A stretch of 64,000 bases of DNA from Clostridium ljungdahlii DSM 13528 (lineage in GTDB: Bacteria; Bacillota; Clostridia; Clostridiales; Clostridiaceae), in contig NC_014328.1 in assembly GCF_000143685.1 (NCBI RefSeq), forward strand, positions 3,596,001-3,660,000, in the 5' to 3' direction. The position numbers and the translations under genes were made by a program. A model generated the notes under the pieces. It was given only the letters and a program-made list of their open reading frames with translations, was not told where the DNA came from and did not search any database. Of the stretch, positions 16,467 to 24,587 are shown in pieces; within the stretch, counting starts at the first letter, position 1; each line of letters starts with the position of its first letter.

Positions 16467-17711
16467 ATGATATTTGATGCATTTGATGCATTTCTATTTG
16501 ATTTAGATGGAGTAATTTATATAGGAAATAAGCCTCTTCCAGAAGCAGTAGAATCTCTTGAAATACTTCGTAAAAATCAGAAAGCAATTCGATTTTTAAC
16601 AAATAATCCATGCACAACTCGTAAAAAAATAGCAAAACGATTAAATGCACTTGGAATAGAAGCAAATAGTAATGAAGTGATTACATCAGGCTGGGTGACC
16701 GCTCAGTATTTACAAAATAAGAATATAAATAATGTATTTGTTCTTGGTGATGAAAACTTAAAATGGGAATGTCATCAGGTAGGCATTAATACTAATGATA
16801 TAGCTGATGCAGAAGCAGTTGTTATAGGTTGGGATGATGATTTACGCTTCCATGATATTAAAAAAGCAGTGCAATTAATTAATAACGGTGCAAAATTTAT
16901 AGGCACAAACAGTGATAATAATTTTCCAAGTACAGATGGTCCATCACCTGCAGTTGGGTCAATTGTGAAAGCTGTTCAAGTAGCAGTAGAGAAAAAACCT
17001 TTAATTATAGGAAAGCCACATTCATATATGTTTAAAAAAGCTCTAGATAATTTAAAAACATCATCTAAAGTAGTAATGATAGGTGATAATCCCTATACAG
17101 ATATTTTAGGGGCGCATCAGGCAGGAATATCAGCTATTTTAGTATCAAGTGAAAAAACAAACAAATTTCCATCTGCTAGGGATTTTCATAATGCTGATGC
17201 TACTATTGCAAACCTAAAAGGTTTATTTGACAATAATGTAACCATAAAAAAATGGAGTTCTCCTCATTTTCCATGGCCTAACGATGGTGTTAAGGCAGGA
17301 GTTGCCGGTATTATATTTGATAAATCTCAAAGGGTTCTTTTGATGAAACGTACTGACAATGGATTATGGGGAATCCCTTCAGGTCATGTTGAACCTGGAG
17401 AAACTGTAGAAGAAGCAATTATAAGAGAAATTAATGAAGAGACTGGTTTAAAAGTTAAAGTAAATCGATTAATTGGCATATATTCTGATCCTGTTTCACA
17501 AGTTTTTTCATATCCAAGTGGAAAAGTTAATCATTTTATTACAACTTGTTTTGAATGTGAAGTTGTAGGTGGTAAATTAATTAAAGAAGGAGAAGAAACC
17601 TTAGATGTAGATTACTTCGATTTTAATTATTTACCAAAAAATCTTTTACCAATGCATCCAAGATGGCTTAAAGATGCCTTAGAAAAAGAAAGAGTTTCAT
17701 ATATACGTTAA
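16467..17711 (+). CDS. HAD phosphatase - Nudix hydrolase fusion protein
   Basis: Two enzymes in one 414-aa chain. Residues 1-~260 are a NagD/p-nitrophenylphosphatase-type HAD (FDLDGVIY with Asp12/Asp14, FLTNNP 43-48, the Lys of IIGKPH, and the GDNPYTD acidic motif near 207). Residues ~275-414 are a Nudix domain with a complete box (GHVEPGETVEEAIIREINEETGL, near 306-328). It starts 33 bases after thiE with an AAGGAGCG site, so it is probably the last gene of the TPP-controlled operon. Arginine codons CGA/CGT are frequent here while neighbours use AGA, hinting at later acquisition. A thiamine-phosphate role (dephosphorylating TMP, or clearing damaged thiamine diphosphates) is my inference from context. 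Confidence 0.85.
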   Translation: MIFDAFDAFLFDLDGVIYIGNKPLPEAVESLEILRKNQKAIRFLTNNPCTTRKKIAKRLNALGIEANSNEVITSGWVTAQYLQNKNINNVFVLGDENLKWECHQVGINTNDIADAEAVVIGWDDDLRFHDIKKAVQLINNGAKFIGTNSDNNFPSTDGPSPAVGSIVKAVQVAVEKKPLIIGKPHSYMFKKALDNLKTSSKVVMIGDNPYTDILGAHQAGISAILVSSEKTNKFPSARDFHNADATIANLKGLFDNNVTIKKWSSPHFPWPNDGVKAGVAGIIFDKSQRVLLMKRTDNGLWGIPSGHVEPGETVEEAIIREINEETGLKVKVNRLIGIYSDPVSQVFSYPSGKVNHFITTCFECEVVGGKLIKEGEETLDVDYFDFNYLPKNLLPMHPRWLKDALEKERVSYIR

Positions 17712-17786
17712 TTAATGTTCTATACTCTATGTTAAAAAAATATATAAGGTACTTTATACTAAAGATGCAATTAAAAGCCTAAATAT

Positions 17787-17826
17787 CATGCCAAAAGTAC
17801 CATTTTTTAAAGGTATTTTTGACATG
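17787..17826. terminator. Hairpin between convergent HAD-Nudix and lrgB genes
   Basis: CATGCCAAAAGTACC (17787-17801) pairs with GGTATTTTTGACATG (17812-17826) with one mismatch and one G-T pair; on the plus strand CTCATGTTTTTTAT follows, a reasonable U-run for the thiamine operon. Confidence 0.55.
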
Positions 17827-17851
17827 CTCATGTTTTTTATATGTATCATCT

Positions 17852-18544
17852 CTACATGAAATTAGCAAATATTGATGCACCAATTACTGTTAGCAAACCA
17901 GATACTACTATAGCCACACTACTCATGGCTCCTTCAACTTTTCCCATTTCCATTGCTTTTGATGTTCCAATAGCATGAGAAGCAGTTCCAATAGCAATTC
18001 CTTGGGCAATTGGTTCATTAATGCGAAATATCTTGCAAACTACTTCAGCAAGCATGCTTCCAAATATTCCTGTAATAATAATAACTGCTACTGTAATTGT
18101 TACATTTCCACCTAACTCCTCTGAAATACCCATACCAATTGCAGTAGTAATAGACTTTGGTAATAATGTTACATACTGTTCATGTGTAAATCGGAAAAGC
18201 ATGGAAAACAAATATATACTCCCAAGACTTGATATTACTCCTGATAAAACTCCTACCATAATAGCTTTTATATTGCTTTTTAGTAATTCAAGTTGTTGAT
18301 ATAGTGGTATTGCCAGACATACCGTAGCGGGAGTTAACAAATAACTCAAATATTTTGCTTCATCATTATAACTTTTATAGTCTACTTTAAAAATAACTAA
18401 AATAGCCATTACAAATACAATCGAAATAAGTAATGGATTTAAAATTGGCTTACGAAACTTTTGATAAAGAAATAATCCTATTTCATACCCAATAATACTA
18501 ACCAATACTCCAAAAAATGCCGAACTGCATAATAATTCTTTCAA
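17852..18544 (-). CDS. lrgB: LrgB-family antiholin-like membrane protein
   Basis: 230-aa membrane protein with 6-8 helices and the conserved LrgB/CidB blocks (LLTPATVCLAIPLYQQL, LLPKSITTAIGMGISEELGG, GIAIGTASHAIGTSKAMEMGKVEGAMSSVAI). With LrgA it forms a holin-like pair linked to murein hydrolase control and, in several Firmicutes, pyruvate or glycolate movement. It overlaps the end of lrgA by 4 bases. Confidence 0.9.
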   Translation of the reverse strand: MKELLCSSAFFGVLVSIIGYEIGLFLYQKFRKPILNPLLISIVFVMAILVIFKVDYKSYNDEAKYLSYLLTPATVCLAIPLYQQLELLKSNIKAIMVGVLSGVISSLGSIYLFSMLFRFTHEQYVTLLPKSITTAIGMGISEELGGNVTITVAVIIITGIFGSMLAEVVCKIFRINEPIAQGIAIGTASHAIGTSKAMEMGKVEGAMSSVAIVVSGLLTVIGASIFANFM

Positions 18545-18900
18545 CTTTTGCTCCTTCTCTCAACTCTAATCATAAGCTGTGTAACTTTTCCTGCGATTAC
18601 CATCACAATTACTGTAATTAATATCGTACTGACGATAACGGGAATACATATATCCTTTAGTGCTTTCCATGAAACTAATAAACCAGCCGCGGCAGGTATA
18701 AACATTAGCGGCATAATTTCTATTAAAAAATTTCCAGTTTCTTTTACTTCTTCAATGGGAATTATATTTTTCTTTAATGCAAAAAGCATAAGAATCAAAC
18801 CATATATGCTTGCAGGAATAGGTAAAGGAATGATATATTTTAACACCTCTCCAATAAAGGTAACTGTCATAATAATTCCAAATTGCCAAATATACTTCAT
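18541..18900 (-). CDS. lrgA: LrgA/CidA-family holin-like protein
   Basis: 119-aa protein with four transmembrane helices and the family motif PIPASIYGLILMLFALKKNIIP followed by the conserved loop before FLIEIMPLMFIPAAAGLL. It is the first gene of the lrgAB pair; the promoter upstream is near consensus and carries an overlapping palindrome. No LytS/LytR sensor pair is adjacent; the nearest regulators are the MarR and LysR genes 2-3 kb away. Confidence 0.9.
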   Translation of the reverse strand: MKYIWQFGIIMTVTFIGEVLKYIIPLPIPASIYGLILMLFALKKNIIPIEEVKETGNFLIEIMPLMFIPAAAGLLVSWKALKDICIPVIVSTILITVIVMVIAGKVTQLMIRVERRSKS

Positions 18901-18927
18901 ATAAACACCTCATCTAAATTGGTAATG

Positions 18928-18942
18928 ACAATTCAGAATTGT
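18928..18942. promoter_or_regulatory. Palindrome overlapping the lrgA promoter
   Basis: ACAATTC-A-GAATTGT is a perfect 7-bp-arm palindrome that covers the -10 box of the lrgA promoter, so a bound protein would block initiation. The regulator is unknown. Confidence 0.45.
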
Positions 18943-18966
18943 ACAACCTCTAACTTTCCATGTCAA
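18938..18966 (-). promoter_or_regulatory. Promoter of lrgAB
   Basis: On the reverse strand TTGACA (18966-18961), 17 bases, then TACAAT (18943-18938): a near-perfect vegetative promoter about 40 bases upstream of the lrgA start. Confidence 0.75.
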
Positions 18967-19077
18967 GCAAATTTTAAAAATGGTACTAAAAAAAATATTT
19001 CACTAAATACACAGCACTTCTTGTAGTTCAAATTACAACTTTCAATTTGTAATCAAAATAAATTTAAATTTTGTACA

Positions 19078-20448
19078 CTAATTCAAATATTCTTTTTGAT
19101 TCATAAAATTATTCAATTTCTTGTTTACCCCAAGCATAAATAGTGCTGTTAAAATAACAGTTAGTAAATCTGCTGCAGGCTGTGCCCAAATTACGCCTTC
19201 AATCCCCAAAAATTGCGGCATAACCAAAATAGCCGGGATAAAAAACATTCCTTGACGGCTAATACTGAGAATTCCGCCTTCTTTTCCCATTCCAAGAGCA
19301 AGAAATAAGCACATATATACCTGTTCAAATCCAAACAAAATAAATATAATTCCATTTGCCCTAAGTGCCCTGCCTCCTATATTAATGAGCACTGCATCAT
19401 TTTTAGAAAACAGTGACACGATCTGATCAGGAACCATAATCAGAATAAGTGCAATTACAGTACAGAATATCGTTGCCCACTTAAGTGATACTTTTGTGGC
19501 TTCATTTAACCGATCATAGTTTTTTGCACCATAATTGTATCCTGCAACCGGCTGATAGCCCTTCATAAATCCAAACACAACATAGCTTCCAAGTGCCATA
19601 ATACGAGTTACCACTCCGATGGCTGCTACCGCTGAATCACCATAACTTCTTGCAGCAGTATTGGAAAGTCCCATTGAAGCACTTGATAGAAGTTGATAGA
19701 CCAAAATTGGAATTCCCACTTTAAAAATTTGAATAAAAATCGTACTATCAAATCTAAAGTTGTATATAGAAAACCTCAGACTACCTTTTTTATTTAACAT
19801 ATACCAGATATATAAAATAGAAGCTAAAGCTTGTGATATAACAGTTGAGATAGCTGACCCCTTGATTCCAAAACCTAAAGAATATATTAAGATTGGGTTT
19901 AATATAATATTAAAAATACCACTGAGCAGCATAGAAGTCATTGTTAGTTTTGCCATTCCCTCAGATGTTACAATATTGTTCATAGTTACACTAAATATAT
20001 TTAAAATTGAACCTGTAATGTATATAACTGCAAATTCTCTTGCATAGGGTAATATTGTTTTTGTAGCTCCAAGACCTATCAATATATTATCAAGAAAACA
20101 CAGAGATACAGCTATGGAAATAATACCCACAATTAAACTGGAAACCAGTGCAGTAGAAGCTGTTTCATTTGCCTTAATTTCATTTTCCTCACCAAGAAGC
20201 CTGGAAATATAAGATGCAGCGCCATTACCAAATGTCATACCAAGTCCTACTATAACCTGCGCAATAGGAAATGTAATGGACACCGCCCCCATCTGGCTGG
20301 TTCCAAGGCCACCCACAAAGTAAGCGTCCACAACATTGTAAAGTGCAGAAACCATCATGCCTATCATGGTAGGTATACCCATTTTCAATAATACTTTAGA
20401 GATTTTCTCATCACGCATCATTTTAAGTTTTTCATTATTCAAATTCAA
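19078..20448 (-). CDS. MATE-family multidrug efflux protein
   Basis: 456-aa, twelve-helix transporter of the DinF/NorM type, which uses a cation gradient to export drugs. Typical features: the opening KVLLKMGIPTMIGMMVSALYNVVDAYFVG, the internally duplicated second half (KVGIPILVYQLLSSASMGLSNTAA) and AGYNYGAKNYDR. The start is a TTG at 20448 with AAAGGA about 9 bases upstream; the ATG ahead of it is out of frame. A MarR-family gene is transcribed divergently, a common repressor-pump arrangement. Confidence 0.9.
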   Translation of the reverse strand: MNLNNEKLKMMRDEKISKVLLKMGIPTMIGMMVSALYNVVDAYFVGGLGTSQMGAVSITFPIAQVIVGLGMTFGNGAASYISRLLGEENEIKANETASTALVSSLIVGIISIAVSLCFLDNILIGLGATKTILPYAREFAVIYITGSILNIFSVTMNNIVTSEGMAKLTMTSMLLSGIFNIILNPILIYSLGFGIKGSAISTVISQALASILYIWYMLNKKGSLRFSIYNFRFDSTIFIQIFKVGIPILVYQLLSSASMGLSNTAARSYGDSAVAAIGVVTRIMALGSYVVFGFMKGYQPVAGYNYGAKNYDRLNEATKVSLKWATIFCTVIALILIMVPDQIVSLFSKNDAVLINIGGRALRANGIIFILFGFEQVYMCLFLALGMGKEGGILSISRQGMFFIPAILVMPQFLGIEGVIWAQPAADLLTVILTALFMLGVNKKLNNFMNQKEYLN

Positions 20449-20805
20449 AATATCATATCCTTTCTTAAGTGTATATATGCTATACGATATATTTAAAAAT
20501 ATATCGTTGCTTCAATTTGCTGTTAAAGTAGCCAAGATTCAAAATTTAATTTTCATTACTTATAAGTATAGGTACTATACACTTTGTATAAGAAATTCCT
20601 TATTAAAAATAATAAAACCTACCCCCTTCATCTTTTCATTTCTCGATTATTTATTAAACAAATTGAAATTTTATATTTTCTATACAGATAGTGTATAGTA
20701 CGTATACACTATTGTCAAGCAATACTTACCTTTTTTACTTGAAATTTCTCTTTCTTAATTAACCCCTATATTGACAAAAGTGTTTATATGCTATACGCTA
20801 ATAAT
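20449..20805. promoter_or_regulatory. Divergent control region between MATE pump and MarR genes
   Basis: No gene is seen in this AT-rich space. It holds two perfect palindromes: CGATATATTT-AA-AAATATATCG (20485-20506) and ATAGTGTATA-GTACG-TATACACTAT (20688-20712). The 13-mer TATATGCTATACG occurs twice, at 20474-20486 next to the pump gene and at 20785-20797 at the marR start, so both promoters probably carry the same operator half-site. TTGACA at 20771-20776 is a likely -35 box for the MarR gene. Confidence 0.55.
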
Positions 20806-21282
20806 ATGATGAATTTTAATTTTGATAATAAGTTAGAAATTAGCTACATGCTTTTAAGATTAGGTGTAAAGCTTTCTGAGCTTGATAAACAAACTAATTA
20901 TTATGGAACAGATACTCCTCTTTTTTACGCTGAAATTCATATGATCAGAGCTATAAAAGAAAATGAAGGTATTCATGTTAGTGGTCTTGCAGAAAAACTG
21001 GGAGTGACAAAAGGAGCAGTTTCCCAAATAATCATGAGACTTCAAAAAAAGGGTATGATAATTAAAGAAGTTGATCCTCGTAATTCTTCAAGGTTGAATC
21101 TCCGTTTAACACCAAAAGGCGAAACAGCCAATATGTACCATAAAAAAATTCATAATAATTTTGATGACATTGTTAATGATATTTTAAAGGATGCTTCCGA
21201 TACAGAAAAGTCTTTCTTGAAAAATTTTTTAAATTCTCTTGAAGAAAAGATTGATACTTTTGACAAAAGGAAAAAACAATAA
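20806..21282 (+). CDS. MarR-family transcriptional regulator
   Basis: A winged-helix protein with the MarR pattern: IHVSGLAEKLGVTKGAVSQIIMRLQKKGMIIKEVDPRNSSRLNLRLTPKG, the wing being DPRNSSRLNLRL. I place the start at the ATGATG at 20806 (158 aa). An in-frame ATG at 20788 would add six residues but lies within the apparent promoter (TTGACA at 20771). Neither start has a Shine-Dalgarno site, so the mRNA may be leaderless. It faces the MATE pump gene and probably represses it. Confidence 0.8.
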   Translation: MMNFNFDNKLEISYMLLRLGVKLSELDKQTNYYGTDTPLFYAEIHMIRAIKENEGIHVSGLAEKLGVTKGAVSQIIMRLQKKGMIIKEVDPRNSSRLNLRLTPKGETANMYHKKIHNNFDDIVNDILKDASDTEKSFLKNFLNSLEEKIDTFDKRKKQ

Positions 21283-21285
21283 AAA

Positions 21286-21334
21286 GATTTCTAAGCATGA
21301 GGTGGAGCAAAACTCCATCTGATGCTTAGAAATC
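21286..21334 (+). repeat. Family A repeat, second-hairpin part only
   Basis: GATTTCTAAGCATGAGGTGGAG and its near-complement CTCCATCTGATGCTTAGAAATC form a 22-bp stem with two mismatches and a 6-base loop. The sequence matches the second hairpin of complete family A copies. It directly follows the marR stop codon and may serve as its terminator, although it lacks a T-run. The stretch 21335-21629 that follows holds only a small hairpin (GGGAACT/AGTTCCT at about 21390-21410) and no gene. Confidence 0.65.
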
Positions 21335-21629
21335 TGCTTATGTTTTTAATTAGGCTATGTTAAAGAATAGTGTTGATAATGCAATATAAGGGAACTCCTA
21401 AAAAAGTTCCTTTAATAATAGTTAGTTTTTTTCATACATCCAAATTATTTTTAACGCAATCATCGCACCAAGTGGTGATTCTATCAATGATCATAGGATA
21501 ATATACTGACTAATTTTCAATTCTCTTATAAACTTTACTAATAAATTGATATTATTATTTTTTTGATATATAATCAAATTTATATATTTTAGTTAATATA
21601 TAAATTTCATTTATGCAGAGGTGAAGAAA

Positions 21630-22589
21630 TTGTTTCAAATCATGAATTATGTTTATGAAGTATATAAGTGTGGAAGCTTCTCAAAGGCATCAAAAAACTT
21701 GCATATGACGCAACCAGCCTTGAGTATTGCAATTCGTAAACTGGAACAAGAAATTGGTCAACCTTTATTTCAGCGAAAAACATCACCACTTAAGTTAACT
21801 GATGCAGGACGCATATATATGGAGAAAGTGGAAAAAATTATATCAATGGAACAAGAATGCACTGATTACTTTCAAAACTTAAATGAGGTCAAAGTTGGAA
21901 AAGTTACAATTGGTGGTGCTATTATATCTATGACCTACTTACTTCCTGAACTTATTGTTGGTTTTTTTTATCAATATCCAGGAATTGAAATTGCTGCAAA
22001 AGAAGCATCTCTTCCAGTACTTAAAAGTATGCTAGCAGATGGAAACATTGATTTAATTTTAGACACTAATTGGTTTGAAGAAGACATCTTTCAATCCATT
22101 CCTTTATTTACAAACCAAGTTTTACTTGCCATACCTTTGAATCTTTCTGTAGATAGAAAAATTTTTGCTTGCGGCATGACATCCGAAGAAATCAGATCAA
22201 ACAAACATCTTTCTCAGAATCAACCAGCCATTGACCTATATAATATGGGGAATCTTCCTTTTCTTTTGCTAGAGCCAACAAATGAAATTTTCGGAAGGTC
22301 AAAGGCAATTTTTAATTATTATCATATTGAACCATTAGTAAAGATGTCATTTAATCAACAGATGACTTCCTTTGAATTTGCTTCAAAGGGGCTTGGAGCC
22401 GTTTTTATTTCGGATACCCTTGTCAAGTGTTCCCCTAATGCACAAAATCTTCGCTTTTATAAACTTAACTGCCCCATGCCAAAACGGGAAGTCTCCATTG
22501 CCTATAGCAAAAAGATTTATGTTACCAAAGCAACTCAGCGTTTTATTGATTACACTACTGAATTTTATAAAAGGAAAATTAACCATTGA
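21630..22589 (+). CDS. LysR-family transcriptional regulator
   Basis: About 319 aa with the N-terminal LysR helix-turn-helix (GSFSKASKNLHMTQPALSIAIRKLEQEIGQPLFQRKTSPLKLTDAG) and a periplasmic-binding-protein-like effector domain after residue 90. I take the TTG at 21630 as start since AGAGGTG sits 6 bases upstream; a GTG at 21621 is part of that ribosome site. No metabolic gene is adjacent on either side, so its target is unclear; lrgAB and the amino acid transporter are within 4 kb. Confidence 0.85.
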   Translation: MFQIMNYVYEVYKCGSFSKASKNLHMTQPALSIAIRKLEQEIGQPLFQRKTSPLKLTDAGRIYMEKVEKIISMEQECTDYFQNLNEVKVGKVTIGGAIISMTYLLPELIVGFFYQYPGIEIAAKEASLPVLKSMLADGNIDLILDTNWFEEDIFQSIPLFTNQVLLAIPLNLSVDRKIFACGMTSEEIRSNKHLSQNQPAIDLYNMGNLPFLLLEPTNEIFGRSKAIFNYYHIEPLVKMSFNQQMTSFEFASKGLGAVFISDTLVKCSPNAQNLRFYKLNCPMPKREVSIAYSKKIYVTKATQRFIDYTTEFYKRKINH

Positions 22590-22597
22590 GCTAGTAT

Positions 22598-22659
22598 TAC
22601 TTTAGTAACTATTTTGTTGAGCCAGTGTTACCCGACTCAACAAAATAGTTACTAAAGTA
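22598..22659 (+). terminator. 24-bp perfect hairpin after the LysR gene
   Basis: The arms 22598-22621 and 22636-22659 (core TAGTAACTATTTTGTTGAG) are perfectly complementary over 24 bp with a 14-base loop. It begins 8 bases after the LysR stop. It lacks a long T-run but is a very stable transcript end. Confidence 0.65.
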
Positions 22660-22819
22660 CAAAGAGAGTTTTAATTATACTTCTTGTATTGAGATAATAC
22701 TCAATACCCCACTATAAATTGAAATTTATAAAAACGCTAACGGATGAAATTTGTGCAAGCGGATTTTTCTGTTGTAGGAATGTTAATACCTTGTTCCTTA
22801 CCAAGTTGAATACACTTAA

Positions 22820-22987
22820 GAAGCCATTATCAATCGTGTTCTTTATCCTGTGGTTCCTCCTAAGACAGAATACTCACTTACTGAACTCGGTAAGACATTT
22901 GTTTCTATAGTAAAATCTCTTTGTAAATGGGGCGAAGACTACTTCAAATGCAATTACAGCATCATTATTAAACGTAATATTTTATAA
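22820..22987 (+). pseudogene. C-terminal remnant of an HxlR-family regulator
   Basis: Read from 22820 the frame gives EAIINRVLYPVVPPKTEYSL and TELGKTFVSIVKSLCKWGE before TAA at 22985, which is the wing and last helix of HxlR-type regulators (typical YPVVPPKVEYSLTELG). The codon just before 22820 in this frame is a stop and no N-terminal helix-turn-helix is found; the next ~100 bases upstream translate to family-like scraps only in shifted frames. It is therefore a decayed gene. The rest of 22660-23076 holds no gene, only a small inverted repeat at 23003-23030 (TAGTTTAC/GTAAACTA) ahead of the transporter. Confidence 0.75.
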
Positions 22988-23076
22988 CTATAATTAATTT
23001 ACTAGTTTACAAATTTAGCACGGTAAACTATAATATTTATTATAATTAATTTAATATAAATTGGGAGGTCTGTGAA

Positions 23077-23883
23077 ATGAAAAAGAAATTAGGAATTTTA
23101 ACTTTGGTAATATTTTTGCTTGGAATAATACTTACAGGATGTGGACAAGGCCAGAAATCAAGTGATAAATCCTGGGATGATATAAAATCAAAAGGTCAGT
23201 TTGTAGTTGGCCTAGATGATAGTTTTCCTCCAATGGGCTTTAGAGATGAAAAAGGTCAAATCGTAGGATTTGATATAGATATGGCCAAAGCAGCTGCACA
23301 AAAAATGGGGGTAAAGGTAGTTTTTAAACCAGTAGAATGGGATGGCATTATACTTAGCTTAAATAACAAAGACATAGATGTTATATGGAATGGTTTGACT
23401 ATAACTGATAAGAGAAAAAAGCAAATAGCATTTTCAAAAGTATATCTTCAAAATAAGCAAATAATTGTAGTAAGAAATGATTCTAACATAAAGAACAAAA
23501 AAGACTTGTCGGGTAAAACAGTAGGTCTTCAAATGGGAAGCAGCAGTGAAACTGCATTGAATTCAGACGCTGCTACAGCAAAATCTCTAAAGAATATTAG
23601 AAAATATTCTAACAATACAGAAGCATTACTTGATTTAAACCAGGGTCGTATAGATGCAGTTGTTGTAGATGAAGTAGTAGGAAGATACTATTTACAAAAG
23701 AAACCTGGCTTATACAAAATACTTGAAGATAACTTTGGTAAAGAAGACTACGGTGTTGGTATAAGAAAAAGCGATGAAAGCTTTAAAGAAAAACTTGATG
23801 AAGCATTAGATTCAATGAAAAAAGATGGAACGGCAAATAAAATATCTCAAAAATGGTTTGGCAAAGATATAATTGCAAAATAA
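23077..23883 (+). CDS. Amino acid ABC transporter substrate-binding lipoprotein
   Basis: 268-aa family 3 solute-binding protein. The signal peptide ends in a lipobox, LTGC, with Cys22 as lipid anchor. The mature part has the polar amino acid binding pattern (FVVGLDDSFPPMGFRDEKGQIVGFDIDMAKAAAQKMG, EWDGIILSLNNKDIDVIWNGLTIT, LQMGSSSETAL). It is followed 20 bases later by the permease. Substrate is probably a polar amino acid such as glutamine, arginine or cystine; it cannot be fixed from sequence alone. Confidence 0.9.
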   Translation: MKKKLGILTLVIFLLGIILTGCGQGQKSSDKSWDDIKSKGQFVVGLDDSFPPMGFRDEKGQIVGFDIDMAKAAAQKMGVKVVFKPVEWDGIILSLNNKDIDVIWNGLTITDKRKKQIAFSKVYLQNKQIIVVRNDSNIKNKKDLSGKTVGLQMGSSSETALNSDAATAKSLKNIRKYSNNTEALLDLNQGRIDAVVVDEVVGRYYLQKKPGLYKILEDNFGKEDYGVGIRKSDESFKEKLDEALDSMKKDGTANKISQKWFGKDIIAK

Positions 23884-23903
23884 TTGGTTAGGATGTGATT
23901 TAT

Positions 23904-24542
23904 ATGTCTGATATCATGGACATTACAGGATTTATACTAAGTGGAAGCTTAATAACTATACAACTATTTTTTATAACGGCTATTTTTTCTATCCCCTTAG
24001 GATGCCTAGTAGCCTTAGGGAAAATATCTAAAATCAAGCCCATAAAGGCTGTACTCAGCTTATACACCTGGGCTTTTAGGGGAACACCTTTACTTTTACA
24101 GTTGTTTTTCACCTATTTTGGTCTTCCTGTAATTGGCATAAGATTATCTCCCTTAGCAGCTGCAAGTATTGCTTTTACTATAAATTATGCCGCATACCTG
24201 GCAGAAATTTTTAGGTCAGGTATTGAATCAATAGACAAAGGACAATTTGAAGCTTCTAAAGTTCTAGGTATGAATTACTGTCAAACTATGATAAAGATAA
24301 TAATTCCCCAAGCCATTAGAAATGTAATTCCTCCTGTTTGTAACGAAAGTATCAATTTAATAAAAGATTCTGCTTTAGTTGCAACTATAGGTGTGGGAGA
24401 TCTTCTAAGGGCAGCAAAAGAAGTAGTTACTCGTGATTTTACAATTACTCCTTTTATAATAGCTGCTATACTATATCTTATTTTAACCTCAGTTTTAGTT
24501 ATGGCCTTTAGAAAATTAGAAAAAAAATATTCTATTAATTAA
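23904..24542 (+). CDS. Amino acid ABC transporter permease
   Basis: 212-aa HisM/GlnP-type permease with five helices and the EAA loop that docks the ATPase (EASKVLGMNYCQTMIKIIIPQAIRNVIPP). The ATG at 23904 has AGGA about 10 bases upstream; a GTG at 23895 lies too close to that site. It ends at a terminator. The ATP-binding gene that normally completes this operon is missing, so the transporter must borrow an ATPase encoded elsewhere. Confidence 0.88.
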   Translation: MSDIMDITGFILSGSLITIQLFFITAIFSIPLGCLVALGKISKIKPIKAVLSLYTWAFRGTPLLLQLFFTYFGLPVIGIRLSPLAAASIAFTINYAAYLAEIFRSGIESIDKGQFEASKVLGMNYCQTMIKIIIPQAIRNVIPPVCNESINLIKDSALVATIGVGDLLRAAKEVVTRDFTITPFIIAAILYLILTSVLVMAFRKLEKKYSIN

Positions 24543-24547
24543 TATTT

Positions 24548-24587
24548 AAATCAAGTCCTGCTATTTGGTGCTAACAGGACTTGATTT
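24548..24587. terminator. Bidirectional terminator after the amino acid permease
   Basis: AAATCAAGTCCTG (24548-24560) pairs perfectly with CAGGACTTGATTT (24575-24587), followed by TTTC. It also covers the last codons of a possible small reverse-strand gene. Confidence 0.8.

Noticed and set aside
16472..16492. Tandem TTTGATGCA repeat at the start of the HAD-Nudix gene
   Set aside because: Only two 9-base units, coding FDAFDAF within the protein; no sign of a phase-variation tract.
22719..22910. 63-codon open frame after the LysR hairpin
   Set aside because: Its product has no recognisable features, while another frame of the same DNA encodes the HxlR remnant; it is a by-product of that decayed gene.
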